NCBI GenBank assembly: GCA_041743085.1
Contig: JBGTNL010000010.1
Location: 1 to 64,000, forward strand
DNA from: JAFMPW01 sp041743085
GTDB lineage: Bacteria; Bacteroidota; Bacteroidia; Flavobacteriales; Flavobacteriaceae
Reading direction: 5' to 3'
Length of the DNA stretch: 64,000 nucleotides
Part shown: piece after piece, positions 1-9,067 of the stretch
Layout: each line of letters begins with the position of its first letter
How positions within the stretch are numbered: position 1 is the first letter of the stretch
Position numbers and translations under genes: made by a program
Notes under the pieces: model-generated
What the model was told of the DNA's origin: nothing
What the model saw: the letters and a program-made list of their open reading frames with translations, nothing else
The model's database searches: none

Positions 1-156
1 AAGTTATTCGTTATTTAGTCGGAACGCTATAATAACTTAATAATCAATAACCTAATAACTATTATGGCTAAAATGTTTTTAGAAACTGAAAGTCTTGCAC
101 TAAAGTGCATACCTGCCTGCCGCAGGCAGGGTTTCAACTAACGAATGAGACCAATG
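1..156 (+). repeat. Dispersed intergenic repeat, copy 1 (cut by window edge)
   Basis: This is the right-hand half of a repeat that recurs at 17822-18118 and 44749-45034. Positions 89-95 read AAAGTCT and are followed by the hairpin TGCAC-TAAA-GTGCA (96-109). Next come the palindrome CCTGCCTGCCGCAGGCAGG (112-130) and the shared tail GTTTCAACTAAC (131-142). Bases 1-80 resemble the TTAAT/AATAACTATT-rich middle of the other copies but are more diverged. The rest lies outside the window. Confidence 0.75.
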
Positions 157-172
157 AAATACCTTACAATTG

Positions 173-202
173 AAAGGTCGGTACTATACCGACCTTTTTT
201 TA
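173..202 (+). terminator. Rho-independent terminator-like hairpin
   Basis: The stem AAAGGTCGGTA and its complement TACCGACCTTT are separated by CTA and followed by a run of seven T. No complete plus-strand gene ends just before it here, so it may end a transcript that starts to the left of the window or in the repeat. The opposite strand also has a short T run, so bidirectional use is possible. Confidence 0.65.
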
Positions 203-420
203 TCCAAAACAAAGTTTTGGTTGCCGCTATTAAGAAGTTTCAGGAAAAGAAAGTAATCCACCTTCTCGTCATGGTTCAGAACAAACATACTTTGCCTGTG
301 CGACTTGTTATTGAGCCTGTAATCAAGAAAATTGCTTTTCATATAACTATTCCCTTTATGATAAGTCCGAACCAAACTGAAAGTTAAAAATTACTTTGAC
401 CGGCTGCCAACCAAAAAAGC
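203..420. other. Intergenic stretch, no supported gene
   Basis: Short open frames exist on both strands. They have no recognisable family, no convincing start signal, and one of them reads into the terminator hairpin. I see only AT-rich spacer here. TTACTTTG (about 389-396), 25 bp before the next gene, resembles the flavobacterial minus-7 box TAnnTTTG but has one mismatch. Confidence 0.4.
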
Positions 421-1038
421 ATGTACAAAAGCAAAGAAATTCGATGGTTTTCAACTCAACTAAATCGCCATATCTGTCGATGGTTCCAAAAACAACGTTT
501 GGAATTCGACACTATTGACCCGCGACTGGATTTTTATTTACCTCTTGCCAAAAAAGACATTGGAATTAAATTGAGGGAAGGGAATATAGAAGTAAAGCAC
601 AGGGTAGGCAAGCCGCAAGTAATTGCCCTCAAGGATTCCAATAAAGGGTATCTGGAAGAATGGGTAAAATGGAGTTTTGAAGGTGACCCATCCGGGCCGC
701 TTTATCAAGAAATAACAGCTCGTGAGAAATATGACTGGATAAAGTTATACAAAGAGCGTTTGGGAGTAAAACTTATTAAGGAGGGAACGCAGGTAAAAAT
801 TGTACCTATTGAAGAACAGGTCCTCAGCGGTTGCCAGGTAGAATATACCCGTACTCATCTCAATGGTCTGGTTTGGTTTACCTTTGGGTTGGAGTGGTTT
901 GGCGGGGCTTATTGGATATTGAGCCCGAACCTTATCTCAGAAATTTTGGGCGATATTCATCTGAAAAAGCAACAATCCATGGGTTATCCTGAATTCTTAA
1001 ATCGGGAATCCGGAGCCTCTGTAAAATTTTGGAAATAA
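421..1038 (+). CDS. Hypothetical protein, 205 aa
   Basis: I do not recognise this protein. It is soluble-looking, rich in aromatic residues and Trp, with no signal peptide or membrane segment. The N-terminal 40 residues are basic and contain two RWF-like motifs. Around residues 44-62 the pattern GIKLREG followed by IEVKHR weakly recalls the alternating charged strands of CYTH-type triphosphate-binding folds, but that is not enough to assign the family. It stands alone on the plus strand, between the repeat and a convergent minus-strand gene. The ATG at 421 is the first in frame. Composition matches its neighbours, so it is probably a real gene of unknown role. Confidence 0.6.
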   Translation: MYKSKEIRWFSTQLNRHICRWFQKQRLEFDTIDPRLDFYLPLAKKDIGIKLREGNIEVKHRVGKPQVIALKDSNKGYLEEWVKWSFEGDPSGPLYQEITAREKYDWIKLYKERLGVKLIKEGTQVKIVPIEEQVLSGCQVEYTRTHLNGLVWFTFGLEWFGGAYWILSPNLISEILGDIHLKKQQSMGYPEFLNRESGASVKFWK

Positions 1039-1114
1039 ATTTAGGAGGTATTGCGAGATCCAGCATATTTTTTTCTACGCCACCATGCAATTCCTACGAG
1101 CAGCGCTATTTTTG

Positions 1115-1645
1115 TTAAAATTCCCTTTTGGCCTGGGTTGTCTCAATGAAGGTACCACGATCCGCCCTGGAATAAATTTTCAGATCAATTTCCAGCTTTT
1201 TCAACTGATTGTTTAACTGCCCGGCCTGTGATTGAAGGATGGCACTTGTGGTATTTGGTAATTCAATATGTAGCAGAAGATCCTGATAACGGTATATGAG
1301 TTCCTGTTCTTTTTGCGCAACCCATTGGTCTGTTTCAATTGAACTCATTTTCCCTTCCAGAAGCACCTCCGGTATCGGTATGAAAATACGGCGCTCATCC
1401 TCATAATCTATTTGCGGCTTGCGGTTGGTGACCACATGGATTTCATCGGCCAATATCTGGCCAAAAGCAGTCCTTTGCCGTGCCTGATATTCAAAAAAGG
1501 TGTTTTTAAGAGGGTATTTATTCGCTACCCGCAACTTTTCGTAGGCATCCTTGGAAGCCATAATTTCATAGAGAAGATCTTCAAATTTCGTTTCCCATCG
1601 TTCGTTATCATTTTTCATAATCAAATTATTTAACTTGTTCTCCAA
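1115..1645 (-). CDS. DUF2383-like (PA2169-type) helix-bundle protein
   Basis: A 176-aa, all-helical, highly charged protein without signal or membrane segments. Its first half (LNNLI, then KYPLKNTFFEYQARQRTAFGQILADEI) lines up with the two-helix repeat of PA2169/DUF2383 four-helix-bundle proteins, and with the clearer family member at 19621-20070 (DLKAYFERKATERYRFGREL). The family is ferritin-like in fold and linked to stress, with no established activity. The second half (residues 85-176) is diverged. It is the third gene of a minus-strand run with two dehydrogenases, 37 bp downstream of the second one. The ATG at 1618 is an alternative start. Confidence 0.6.
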   Translation of the reverse strand: MENKLNNLIMKNDNERWETKFEDLLYEIMASKDAYEKLRVANKYPLKNTFFEYQARQRTAFGQILADEIHVVTNRKPQIDYEDERRIFIPIPEVLLEGKMSSIETDQWVAQKEQELIYRYQDLLLHIELPNTTSAILQSQAGQLNNQLKKLEIDLKIYSRADRGTFIETTQAKREF

Positions 1646-1682
1646 ATTTTTTGTGTTTACCCGGGAAAAGCCATTTTATGAA

Positions 1683-2498
1683 TTAGCCGAAGGCCGATTC
1701 CACGGAACCCCCGTCTATTCGGTAATTACTGCCATTAACAAAACTTGCCCGCTCTGAACACAAAAAAGCGATCACGGATGCAACCTCATTGGGCTTTCCT
1801 CTTCTTTCCATTGCTATATGTGGCCGTTTGTTCCTGGTAAACCAATCCTCCGCTTCCCCTACAGACACTTTTCTCTCGTCTGCAAGTTCTTCCATCATGG
1901 CATCCGTCATTGGGGTCTTAATAAATGCAGGGGAAACGCAATTGATTACCAGATTTTCCCTGGAATATGCCCGCGAAAGGCATTTTGCAAGATTAATCAC
2001 ACCCGCTTTACAGGCATTGTAAGGGCTCTCCTCTATATACGGCTGAAAGGCATTTTCGGAGGACACCAGTACTAACCTTCCCCAATCCAATTCCTGCATT
2101 TGAGGTAAAAACGCCCTGCATACCCTTACCGCACCCATCAAATCTACCTCTATTGTCTTCATCCAGTCCTCGTCCGTAAGTCTTAAAAAGTCGTCCGCTG
2201 CTCCGCGTGCGCCTGCCGAATGCACTAAGATATGGGCTCCTCCGAGATCCTTCTTTACCTTTTTTGCCAAATCTACCACCTCTCCATTTTTAGTAACGTC
2301 AGCGGTTATACCCAGGATTTCGACGTTGTTGGAGTACACCTTATTTATCTCTCCTATGGCCTTCTTAAGGCCTTCTTCTTTTAGGTCCGATAACACAAGA
2401 TTCACACCTTCCGAGGCCAGAATTTTAGCCGTTTCTAAACCAATTCCTGAATCTGCCCCCGTTATCACTGCCGTTTTACCTTGTATCCCTAAATCCAT
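1683..2498 (-). CDS. SDR family NAD(P)-dependent oxidoreductase
   Basis: A classical short-chain dehydrogenase of 271 aa. Visible motifs are the cofactor-binding TGADSGIG (residues 13-20), HSAG (93-96) in place of the usual NNAG, Ser146/147, and the catalytic pair Tyr160 and Lys164 in YNACK. The C-terminal VNGSNYRIDGGSVES is the usual substrate-side tail. Substrate cannot be read from sequence. It lies 49 bp downstream of a second SDR on the same strand, and the two probably share a transcript. A cytoplasmic polyol, sugar or 3-hydroxyacyl oxidoreductase is possible. Confidence 0.88.
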   Translation of the reverse strand: MDLGIQGKTAVITGADSGIGLETAKILASEGVNLVLSDLKEEGLKKAIGEINKVYSNNVEILGITADVTKNGEVVDLAKKVKKDLGGAHILVHSAGARGAADDFLRLTDEDWMKTIEVDLMGAVRVCRAFLPQMQELDWGRLVLVSSENAFQPYIEESPYNACKAGVINLAKCLSRAYSRENLVINCVSPAFIKTPMTDAMMEELADERKVSVGEAEDWFTRNKRPHIAMERRGKPNEVASVIAFLCSERASFVNGSNYRIDGGSVESAFG

Positions 2499-2547
2499 AT
2501 TGAGTTGTTGCTTTTCATTATTTTTTCATTTATATAAACCAGGTTTC

Positions 2548-3366
2548 TTAACCATTTGTCGTAAACCCGGGATAGCAGGTCATACCCCCATCTACGAAAA
2601 TAGTGGTGCCATTAATGTATTCCGATTCGTCGGAGGCCAACCAACTGGCTACGCTCCCTATATCTTCAGGTATACCGATTCTTTTATAGGGGATCAATTT
2701 TAACATCCCTTCCGTGCCCTTTTTAGTGCTCCAGACCTCTTTGTTAATATCGGTTTTTATAGCACCGGGGGCAATGTTATTACACCGTATCTTTTTTGGC
2801 GCATATTCCTGGCAAATGCTTTCCATCAACATTAAAAGTGCTCCTTTGGTGGCCGCATAGTTGGCATGGCCAGCCCATGGAATTATTTCATGTACGGAAC
2901 TCATATGTATTATTTTACCAAGGGACTTGGATACGTTCTTGCGCATTCCCCTACTCAGAAACTCCTTAATGGCCTCGCGTGCACATAAAAACTGCCCTGT
3001 TAAATTTACATCCATTACCTTTTGCCAGGCGGACAGTGGCATCTCATGTAAAGGATGATCTATTTGTATCCCTGCATTGGCAACGCAGACATCAACTGTA
3101 CCAAAATGGGATACGGTTTTTTTGAACATGGCCACCACCTCTTTTTCCTTGCTGACATCACATTTAAAAGTTATTGCTTCACCACATTTCGAATTTTTGC
3201 TGATCCAGTCAGCTACCTCCTCCGCTTCTTCCTTTCCGCTGTGGTAGTTAACGACAATGTTTGCTCCCTCCATACCCATGGATTTGGCAACGGCCCTCCC
3301 GATACCGGAACTCGCTCCGGTGATGATACATGTCTGACTTTCCAGCCTCTTATTGGGTTTTTGCAT
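2548..3366 (-). CDS. SDR oxidoreductase, glucose 1-dehydrogenase-like
   Basis: A 272-aa short-chain dehydrogenase. It has TGASSGIG (residues 16-23), NAG (97-99), Ser156/157, Tyr170 and Lys174 (YAATK). The segment NYHSGKEEAEE after the second strand and the C-terminal VDGGMTCYPGF closely match the Bacillus-type glucose 1-dehydrogenase subfamily, in which the same tail is DGGMTLYPxF. In that family the enzyme oxidises beta-D-glucose to gluconolactone with NAD(P) and is linked to stress or spore germination. The exact sugar here is inferred. It is the first gene of the minus-strand run 3366-1115. Confidence 0.85.
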   Translation of the reverse strand: MQKPNKRLESQTCIITGASSGIGRAVAKSMGMEGANIVVNYHSGKEEAEEVADWISKNSKCGEAITFKCDVSKEKEVVAMFKKTVSHFGTVDVCVANAGIQIDHPLHEMPLSAWQKVMDVNLTGQFLCAREAIKEFLSRGMRKNVSKSLGKIIHMSSVHEIIPWAGHANYAATKGALLMLMESICQEYAPKKIRCNNIAPGAIKTDINKEVWSTKKGTEGMLKLIPYKRIGIPEDIGSVASWLASDESEYINGTTIFVDGGMTCYPGFTTNG

Positions 3367-3897
3367 ATTCCTGATTTGGATACCCTAAAAATACACGACA
3401 CAGAAAAGGAATGATAACGCAATAGATCAAAATATGACTGCAATAGAAGATCATGACTGCCATCAGTTCCCACTCAAGATATGTTTAACTTGAGAAGTCT
3501 ATGAGTTTTGCGTGGCATTTCCTTTTGAGGGTGTTGTGTCCGCTGTTTTGTTGTTGACAGCGAATTCAAATTTAAGTTCCACGTTCCGGATTTTAATTTT
3601 CAGGGGTCTCAGACCTGAAATTTTTAGACTATAAAAGCAATAGCTCACTTATTATTATTCATTGACAATTACAACTAACCCGATCCCGGTGTTCAATATT
3701 CGCATTAAAACCGAATGGATTTAAAATCCAGAATTGGAGATACATGAATTGCATATCAGAGAAATACCGAGCATTCATCAAACACTATGAAGCTGCTGAA
3801 AACTATATGATTTATTTTAATAAGTTAATATAAGATTGGGAAAAGCATGCTTCATTACAGGTTATTTTTGACCTTTGGCCGCGTATCTTACCAATAT
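3367..3897. other. Divergent intergenic region between SDR operon and tamB
   Basis: About 530 bp separate the two divergent transcripts and must hold both promoters. I find no exact TAnnTTTG box close to either start. TATTTTTA about 30 bp before the SDR start is the closest match on the minus strand. No open frame in this region looks like a gene. Confidence 0.5.
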
Positions 3898-6800
3898 ATG
3901 AAGAAGGAAAAAAGAAAATATAGATTCGCAAGACCTATTGTCAGAACGCTACTTGTTCTGATGCTTCTATTCGCTGGATTGGTGCTTTTTATAAGAAGTC
4001 CCTGGGGGCAAAATATTATAGTTTCAAAGATCACTAAAGCCATATCGGACAAGACAAACACCCTTGTCCGAATAGATCGCCTCTACCTCACTTTTTCGGG
4101 CAATTTGTTCCTGGAAGGATTATACATGGAGGATAAGAAGGGCGATACCCTGGTGTACTCCAAAGCTCTGGAGGCCAATCTGCCCCTTTCCCCCATACTC
4201 TTTACCAATGAAATAAACCTCAGATCCCTGGAATGGGAAGGGCTAAGAGCCAACATCTTCCGAAGCGAAGATCCTGAAAAATTTAATTTTAGTTTCCTGT
4301 TGGAAGCATTTGCCCCGAAAGATACGGCTGCAACTACTGAAAATAAGGAACCTATGAAAATTGACATAGGTTCCATGGATTTCAAGGATTTTAGAATTGA
4401 ATACGTTGATCGCTATTTGGGAGTGGAAAGTAGCATGGACTTAGGAACACTGTATCTGAATGCCTCCGAAACAGATCTTGAAAGTATGCGATTTGAGCTG
4501 GAAGACCTGGAACTGCATGATACTGAAATAAGCTACAAACAGCTTAAGCCCTTAATGGCATCGGACACCACTGAGACCCTGCTTCCCTATTTTGCAGTCA
4601 ATAATTTAAATATTGGAAATGTAAAAGCAACCTACAACTCTCTGCCGGATGACATTCTGGCGACCGTTGGCATAGGTAATTTTTCGTTGGAACTGTCCAA
4701 GGCCGATCTGGCGAATAAGGACATCAGTATTGATTTGATTGATTTGAAAAATTCCGACATTACCCTTAAAACCGGTACTATACCGCCGCAACCGGAAAAT
4801 GCTATCCCGGCGGCGGGTATTTCTTCCGATTTCCAATGGCCTGGGTTTTTGATTGCCGTAAAAAAAATTTCATTTAAGAACAATACGGTTAACTACCGTT
4901 CGGGAAACAGTTCGTCCCAAATCGGAGAATTTAATCCCAATGCCATAGCCGTTTCAAACCTGGACCTGGAGGCCGGCGACATTACTTACCAGCCAAAAGA
5001 CGCACACATAAAAATTGATAAATTTTCTTTCGCTGAAAATAGCGGTTTCCAATTAAAGGAGCTCATTTTGGAAGCAGACCTACAGGATAACGCTGCGGCA
5101 ATTTCGGGACTGAAATTAGAAACGAACGGCAGTTACGTCATCGGTGAGCTTGCACTGAAGTATGAGTCCGTACAGCAATTAATGGATGCTCCGGATATGG
5201 CAGGGGTTGATCTGCAGCTATCCAAGATTAGACTTTCGGTTGGAGATGCCTTTATTTTTCAACCCGATCTCGCCAACAATAAATATTTAAAGAAGGCTTC
5301 CCAACAGCCCCTCACCGGCAATTTCAGCGGCACAGGCACTCTAAATGCTTTCAAAATTCCCGATATGGAGTTGTATTGGGGCAAAAATACGTCGCTCACC
5401 GGGCAGGGCAGGCTGAATAATACGCTGGATCCGGATTCACTTTCATTTGATTTCAGGACAATCCGGGCTGTCTCAACCCGTTCGGATGTGCTGCGGTTTG
5501 TCTCTGAAAAAGACCTTGGGATTTCTATCCCCCAGACCCTTTCCCTTGAGGGTTTTGTGCAAGGCAGCCCGGACAGGCTCAATACCGATGCCACCTTAAA
5601 AATACCGGAAGGGACTGTTCGCGCCAAGGGAAATTATAGTAAAAAGGATCAGATACAGTTTGAAGGACAAGTGCAGGCAGATAGCCTTCTTTTGGATAAA
5701 TTATTTAAGAACGAACAATTAGGAGCTGTGTCCTTCACCATGGATGTTTCCGGGAGCGGCAACAATATGAACACCTTAAACGCAGCGCTCGAATCCGATT
5801 TTTCGCGGCTTAACCTCAAAGACTATGATTTTTCAAATCTTTCCCTGAAGGGAAAAATAACAAACGGAAAAGGAGCCCTTCACCTCAGTTTCAAGGATGA
5901 GAATTTAAATTTTACGGCAAACACAGCCATTGATCTCGATTCAGTTGCTTCCAGGATCAATCTAGACCTTCGTATAATTGGTTCGGATTTATATGCACTC
6001 GGGATTACCAGGGAGAACATAAAGGCCGGACTGAAAATGAAGGCCGATTTTCTAGGCAATGCCAAAGATTATGAATTGAATGCACTTCTTACCGACGGAA
6101 TCGCCATATATGACAACGAGCAATACCAGATGGGGAAGGTTCATCTGAACTCCAGGATCGACACCGTCAGTACGGTGGTATCCATTGACAGTGATTTTCT
6201 GACCGGCATGCTGCGATCAAACACTTCCCCGGAAGGAGTTAATTCGGCATTAAAAGAACAATTTCAAAATTATTTTTCCGACAGTTTGGAAACCGGATCT
6301 GTTTCGGATTCCGTACGATTAAAGATGAATATGACCCTAAGACCGACTCCCATTTTGACCGAAGTTTTTTTCAGGGGAATACAAAGATTGGATTCCATTT
6401 CGGTAAAAGCCGATTTTGACGCGGCCAAGAAGGAGCTCAGTGCAGAACTGAATACACCTTCGGTCACGTATGAGGGCAGTTCTATTGACAGTTTCAAAGT
6501 AATTGTAAATGGGAATGCCAGCGACCTGAACTTTACTGCCGGCCTTGCCGGGCTGGTGGCCGAACCCGTAAATATAAAGCGAACCTTAATTGAAGGTAAC
6601 CTTAACAACAAGGAATTGTTCCTGGATTTTAGTGCATTTGACGAGGAGGAAAAACTGCTGCATATCGCTTCCAAAATGACCTTATCCAAGGATACCGTCC
6701 AGCTTCATATCAATCCGGAAGAACTCGTTTTTAATAAAAAAGAATGGACCATCCCAAAGGACAATGGCATTTCAATAGCACATAAGTTCCTTGAATTCAG

Positions 6801-8916
6801 GAACATAAAGTTAAGTAGAAATGAACAGGAACTTACAATTAGTAATACAGTCTCGGGAATTAAGGAAGAACATATCGGAATACTCTTTGACCATTTCGGG
6901 TTGCAGACTTTTTTAAGCCTTTTGAATCCTGATGAGGCGTTGGCATCGGGCCTTATAGGTGGCAAATTAGTCATTGAAAATCCTTTCGAGGCTACCGGAA
7001 TTGTTGCGGATTTTAATATTAACGATTTAGAGGTAATGCAAAATTCGTTAGGAAATCTTTCCCTGAATGCCACTTCGAAAAGAAAAAACGAGTATGATTT
7101 TAATCTTGCTCTCAAGGAAGGAGGGGTGGATTTGGATATACTGGGGGATTATACCGCTGCAGAAACCGGTGCCCTGCTAAATCTTGATGTTGTCCTGAAC
7201 AAGTTAGATCTGAAAATCATGGAACAATTTTCGGAAGGGGCAATTAAGGATTCCCACGGTTCCATTTCAGGAAATATAAATGTTACCGGGACGACTACTG
7301 CCCCGAAATATGAGGGTGCCTTCAATTTTAGCAATGTGGATTTTAATGTTGCTACCTTGAATTCCGTTTTTAAAATTTCCAATGAAAAGGTGGACATCGA
7401 TACCGAGGGATTATACCTGGATAATTTTCAGATAGGGGATGCCAATGGCAATGCCTTTGTCCTTGACGGATCTGTTCTGACTGAAGAATTGCTTAATCCT
7501 TCGTTTGATCTTACTTTGAGGGCGGAAGAATTTCTTGCCCTGGATTCCACAGAAGCGGACAATGAATTATTCTATGGAAAAGCAAGTTTGGATGCCGATA
7601 TAACCGTAAAAGGAAATCTGAAATTACCCAAAATAGAGGGAAAACTACGTATACGAAAAATTACGGATATCACCTATATAGTGCCGGAGTCGCAGTTAGA
7701 CGTGGAAGAAAGGGACGGGGTGGTCATTTTCGTAAATCGTGAATATCCGGATGCTATCCTTACGCAAAACGATCAGGAAGAAACGCCAGCCCTCTTTGGC
7801 CGAATGGATTTAAAGGCCATCCTGGAAATAGCCGATGATGCGGTTTTTCATATTATTATCGATAAAAAAACAGGAGATAACCTTCAGGTCTCCGGAGATG
7901 GTTCACTTAATCTTAATATTGAACCGAACGGAAGGATGAACCTCTCCGGAAGATATGAACTGAACTCGGGACATTACGAGACCAGTCTTTATAATCTTGT
8001 TAAAAGGCGTTTCGAGATAAACCCCGGCGGTACAATAACATGGCAAGGCGACCCAATGAACGCAAAATTGGACGTAACCGCCGTTTACAGGGTAGAGACC
8101 TCCGCAGCCCCTTTGATGTCTGCCGTAACTTCGGGGCAGGATGTAAGCGTAACCGGAAAATACAGGCAGGTATTACCATTTTTGGTTTATCTCAATGTAG
8201 ATGGAGAACTTTTGGAACCTAAGCTGTCTTTTGTCCTCGATATGCCGGAAGACGAACAGGGTTCTTTGGGCGGTTCGGTATACGGAAGGGTGCAGCAGTT
8301 GAATACCCAGGAGTCCGAACTGAACAAACAGGTATTCTCATTGCTGGCGTTAAACCGTTTCTTTCCTGATTCGGGAAGCGATGGCAGTGCCGGGGGAACG
8401 GCAGCACTTGCAAGGGACAACGTGAACAAAGTGCTTTCGGGGGAGCTTAATGCCTTTTCAGACAGAATATTCGGTAAAAGTGGATTTGAACTCGATTTTG
8501 ATCTGGACAGTTTCACCGACTATCAGGGAGACAGCCCTCAGGACCGCACTCAATTGAATATCAATGCCCGAAAAAAACTGTTCGATGATCGGCTGATCGT
8601 TACCGCCGGAAGTGCCGTGGATGTTGAAGGAAGCGCCCAACCCGGACAGGAGGAAACACCGATCATCGGAAATGTGAGCCTGGAATACCTGCTGACAAAA
8701 AATGGAAGGTATCGTTTAAAGGGGTTTCGTAAAAACCAATACGAGAACATTATTGACGGCCAGTTGATAGTGACCGGCGTAGCGTTGATCTTTAACAGGG
8801 AATTCAACAGGTTTAGTGAATTGTTTAATCCCTTGGCGGATGTGGAACCGGAAGAAGCTAATAATAAAAATAACGGAGATGGGAAAAATACCGATGGGAA
8901 AAAGAGGCAAGACTAG
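3898..8916 (+). CDS. tamB: Translocation/assembly module protein TamB (DUF490)
   Basis: A very large AsmA-like envelope protein, 1672 aa from the ATG at 3898. An upstream in-frame ATG at 3847 would add 17 residues. I prefer 3898 because a basic stretch then leads straight into the single inner-membrane anchor (TLLVLMLLFAGLVLFI). The rest is periplasmic, made of repeating short beta strands (INxxDLxIxG type) that form the lipid-carrying groove. The C-terminal roughly 450 residues are the TamB domain proper (GRYELNSGHYETSLYNLV, then DVTAVYRVETSAAPLM). TamB bridges inner and outer membranes for outer-membrane protein or phospholipid transport. The tamL gene follows 151 bp downstream, as is usual in Bacteroidota. 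Confidence 0.93.
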   Translation: MKKEKRKYRFARPIVRTLLVLMLLFAGLVLFIRSPWGQNIIVSKITKAISDKTNTLVRIDRLYLTFSGNLFLEGLYMEDKKGDTLVYSKALEANLPLSPILFTNEINLRSLEWEGLRANIFRSEDPEKFNFSFLLEAFAPKDTAATTENKEPMKIDIGSMDFKDFRIEYVDRYLGVESSMDLGTLYLNASETDLESMRFELEDLELHDTEISYKQLKPLMASDTTETLLPYFAVNNLNIGNVKATYNSLPDDILATVGIGNFSLELSKADLANKDISIDLIDLKNSDITLKTGTIPPQPENAIPAAGISSDFQWPGFLIAVKKISFKNNTVNYRSGNSSSQIGEFNPNAIAVSNLDLEAGDITYQPKDAHIKIDKFSFAENSGFQLKELILEADLQDNAAAISGLKLETNGSYVIGELALKYESVQQLMDAPDMAGVDLQLSKIRLSVGDAFIFQPDLANNKYLKKASQQPLTGNFSGTGTLNAFKIPDMELYWGKNTSLTGQGRLNNTLDPDSLSFDFRTIRAVSTRSDVLRFVSEKDLGISIPQTLSLEGFVQGSPDRLNTDATLKIPEGTVRAKGNYSKKDQIQFEGQVQADSLLLDKLFKNEQLGAVSFTMDVSGSGNNMNTLNAALESDFSRLNLKDYDFSNLSLKGKITNGKGALHLSFKDENLNFTANTAIDLDSVASRINLDLRIIGSDLYALGITRENIKAGLKMKADFLGNAKDYELNALLTDGIAIYDNEQYQMGKVHLNSRIDTVSTVVSIDSDFLTGMLRSNTSPEGVNSALKEQFQNYFSDSLETGSVSDSVRLKMNMTLRPTPILTEVFFRGIQRLDSISVKADFDAAKKELSAELNTPSVTYEGSSIDSFKVIVNGNASDLNFTAGLAGLVAEPVNIKRTLIEGNLNNKELFLDFSAFDEEEKLLHIASKMTLSKDTVQLHINPEELVFNKKEWTIPKDNGISIAHKFLEFRNIKLSRNEQELTISNTVSGIKEEHIGILFDHFGLQTFLSLLNPDEALASGLIGGKLVIENPFEATGIVADFNINDLEVMQNSLGNLSLNATSKRKNEYDFNLALKEGGVDLDILGDYTAAETGALLNLDVVLNKLDLKIMEQFSEGAIKDSHGSISGNINVTGTTTAPKYEGAFNFSNVDFNVATLNSVFKISNEKVDIDTEGLYLDNFQIGDANGNAFVLDGSVLTEELLNPSFDLTLRAEEFLALDSTEADNELFYGKASLDADITVKGNLKLPKIEGKLRIRKITDITYIVPESQLDVEERDGVVIFVNREYPDAILTQNDQEETPALFGRMDLKAILEIADDAVFHIIIDKKTGDNLQVSGDGSLNLNIEPNGRMNLSGRYELNSGHYETSLYNLVKRRFEINPGGTITWQGDPMNAKLDVTAVYRVETSAAPLMSAVTSGQDVSVTGKYRQVLPFLVYLNVDGELLEPKLSFVLDMPEDEQGSLGGSVYGRVQQLNTQESELNKQVFSLLALNRFFPDSGSDGSAGGTAALARDNVNKVLSGELNAFSDRIFGKSGFELDFDLDSFTDYQGDSPQDRTQLNINARKKLFDDRLIVTAGSAVDVEGSAQPGQEETPIIGNVSLEYLLTKNGRYRLKGFRKNQYENIIDGQLIVTGVALIFNREFNRFSELFNPLADVEPEEANNKNNGDGKNTDGKKRQD

Positions 8917-9067
8917 GAAGATCGGAAATGCATAGGTCTATGGTCACGGGATGGATAACGTCATAAACTTAAAGTTTTTAATCGCCATACCCGTAATTGC
9001 TTAATGCATAAATAAAACGATAAGCTTCAGCTAATAATGTATTATCAAAAAAAAAATAAGTAATTAA

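Noticed and set aside
145..387. 80-aa plus-strand frame after repeat copy 1, and a 63-aa frame on the other strand (184-375)
   Set aside because: Both run through the terminator hairpin at 173-202. No family, no promoter, and they shadow each other.
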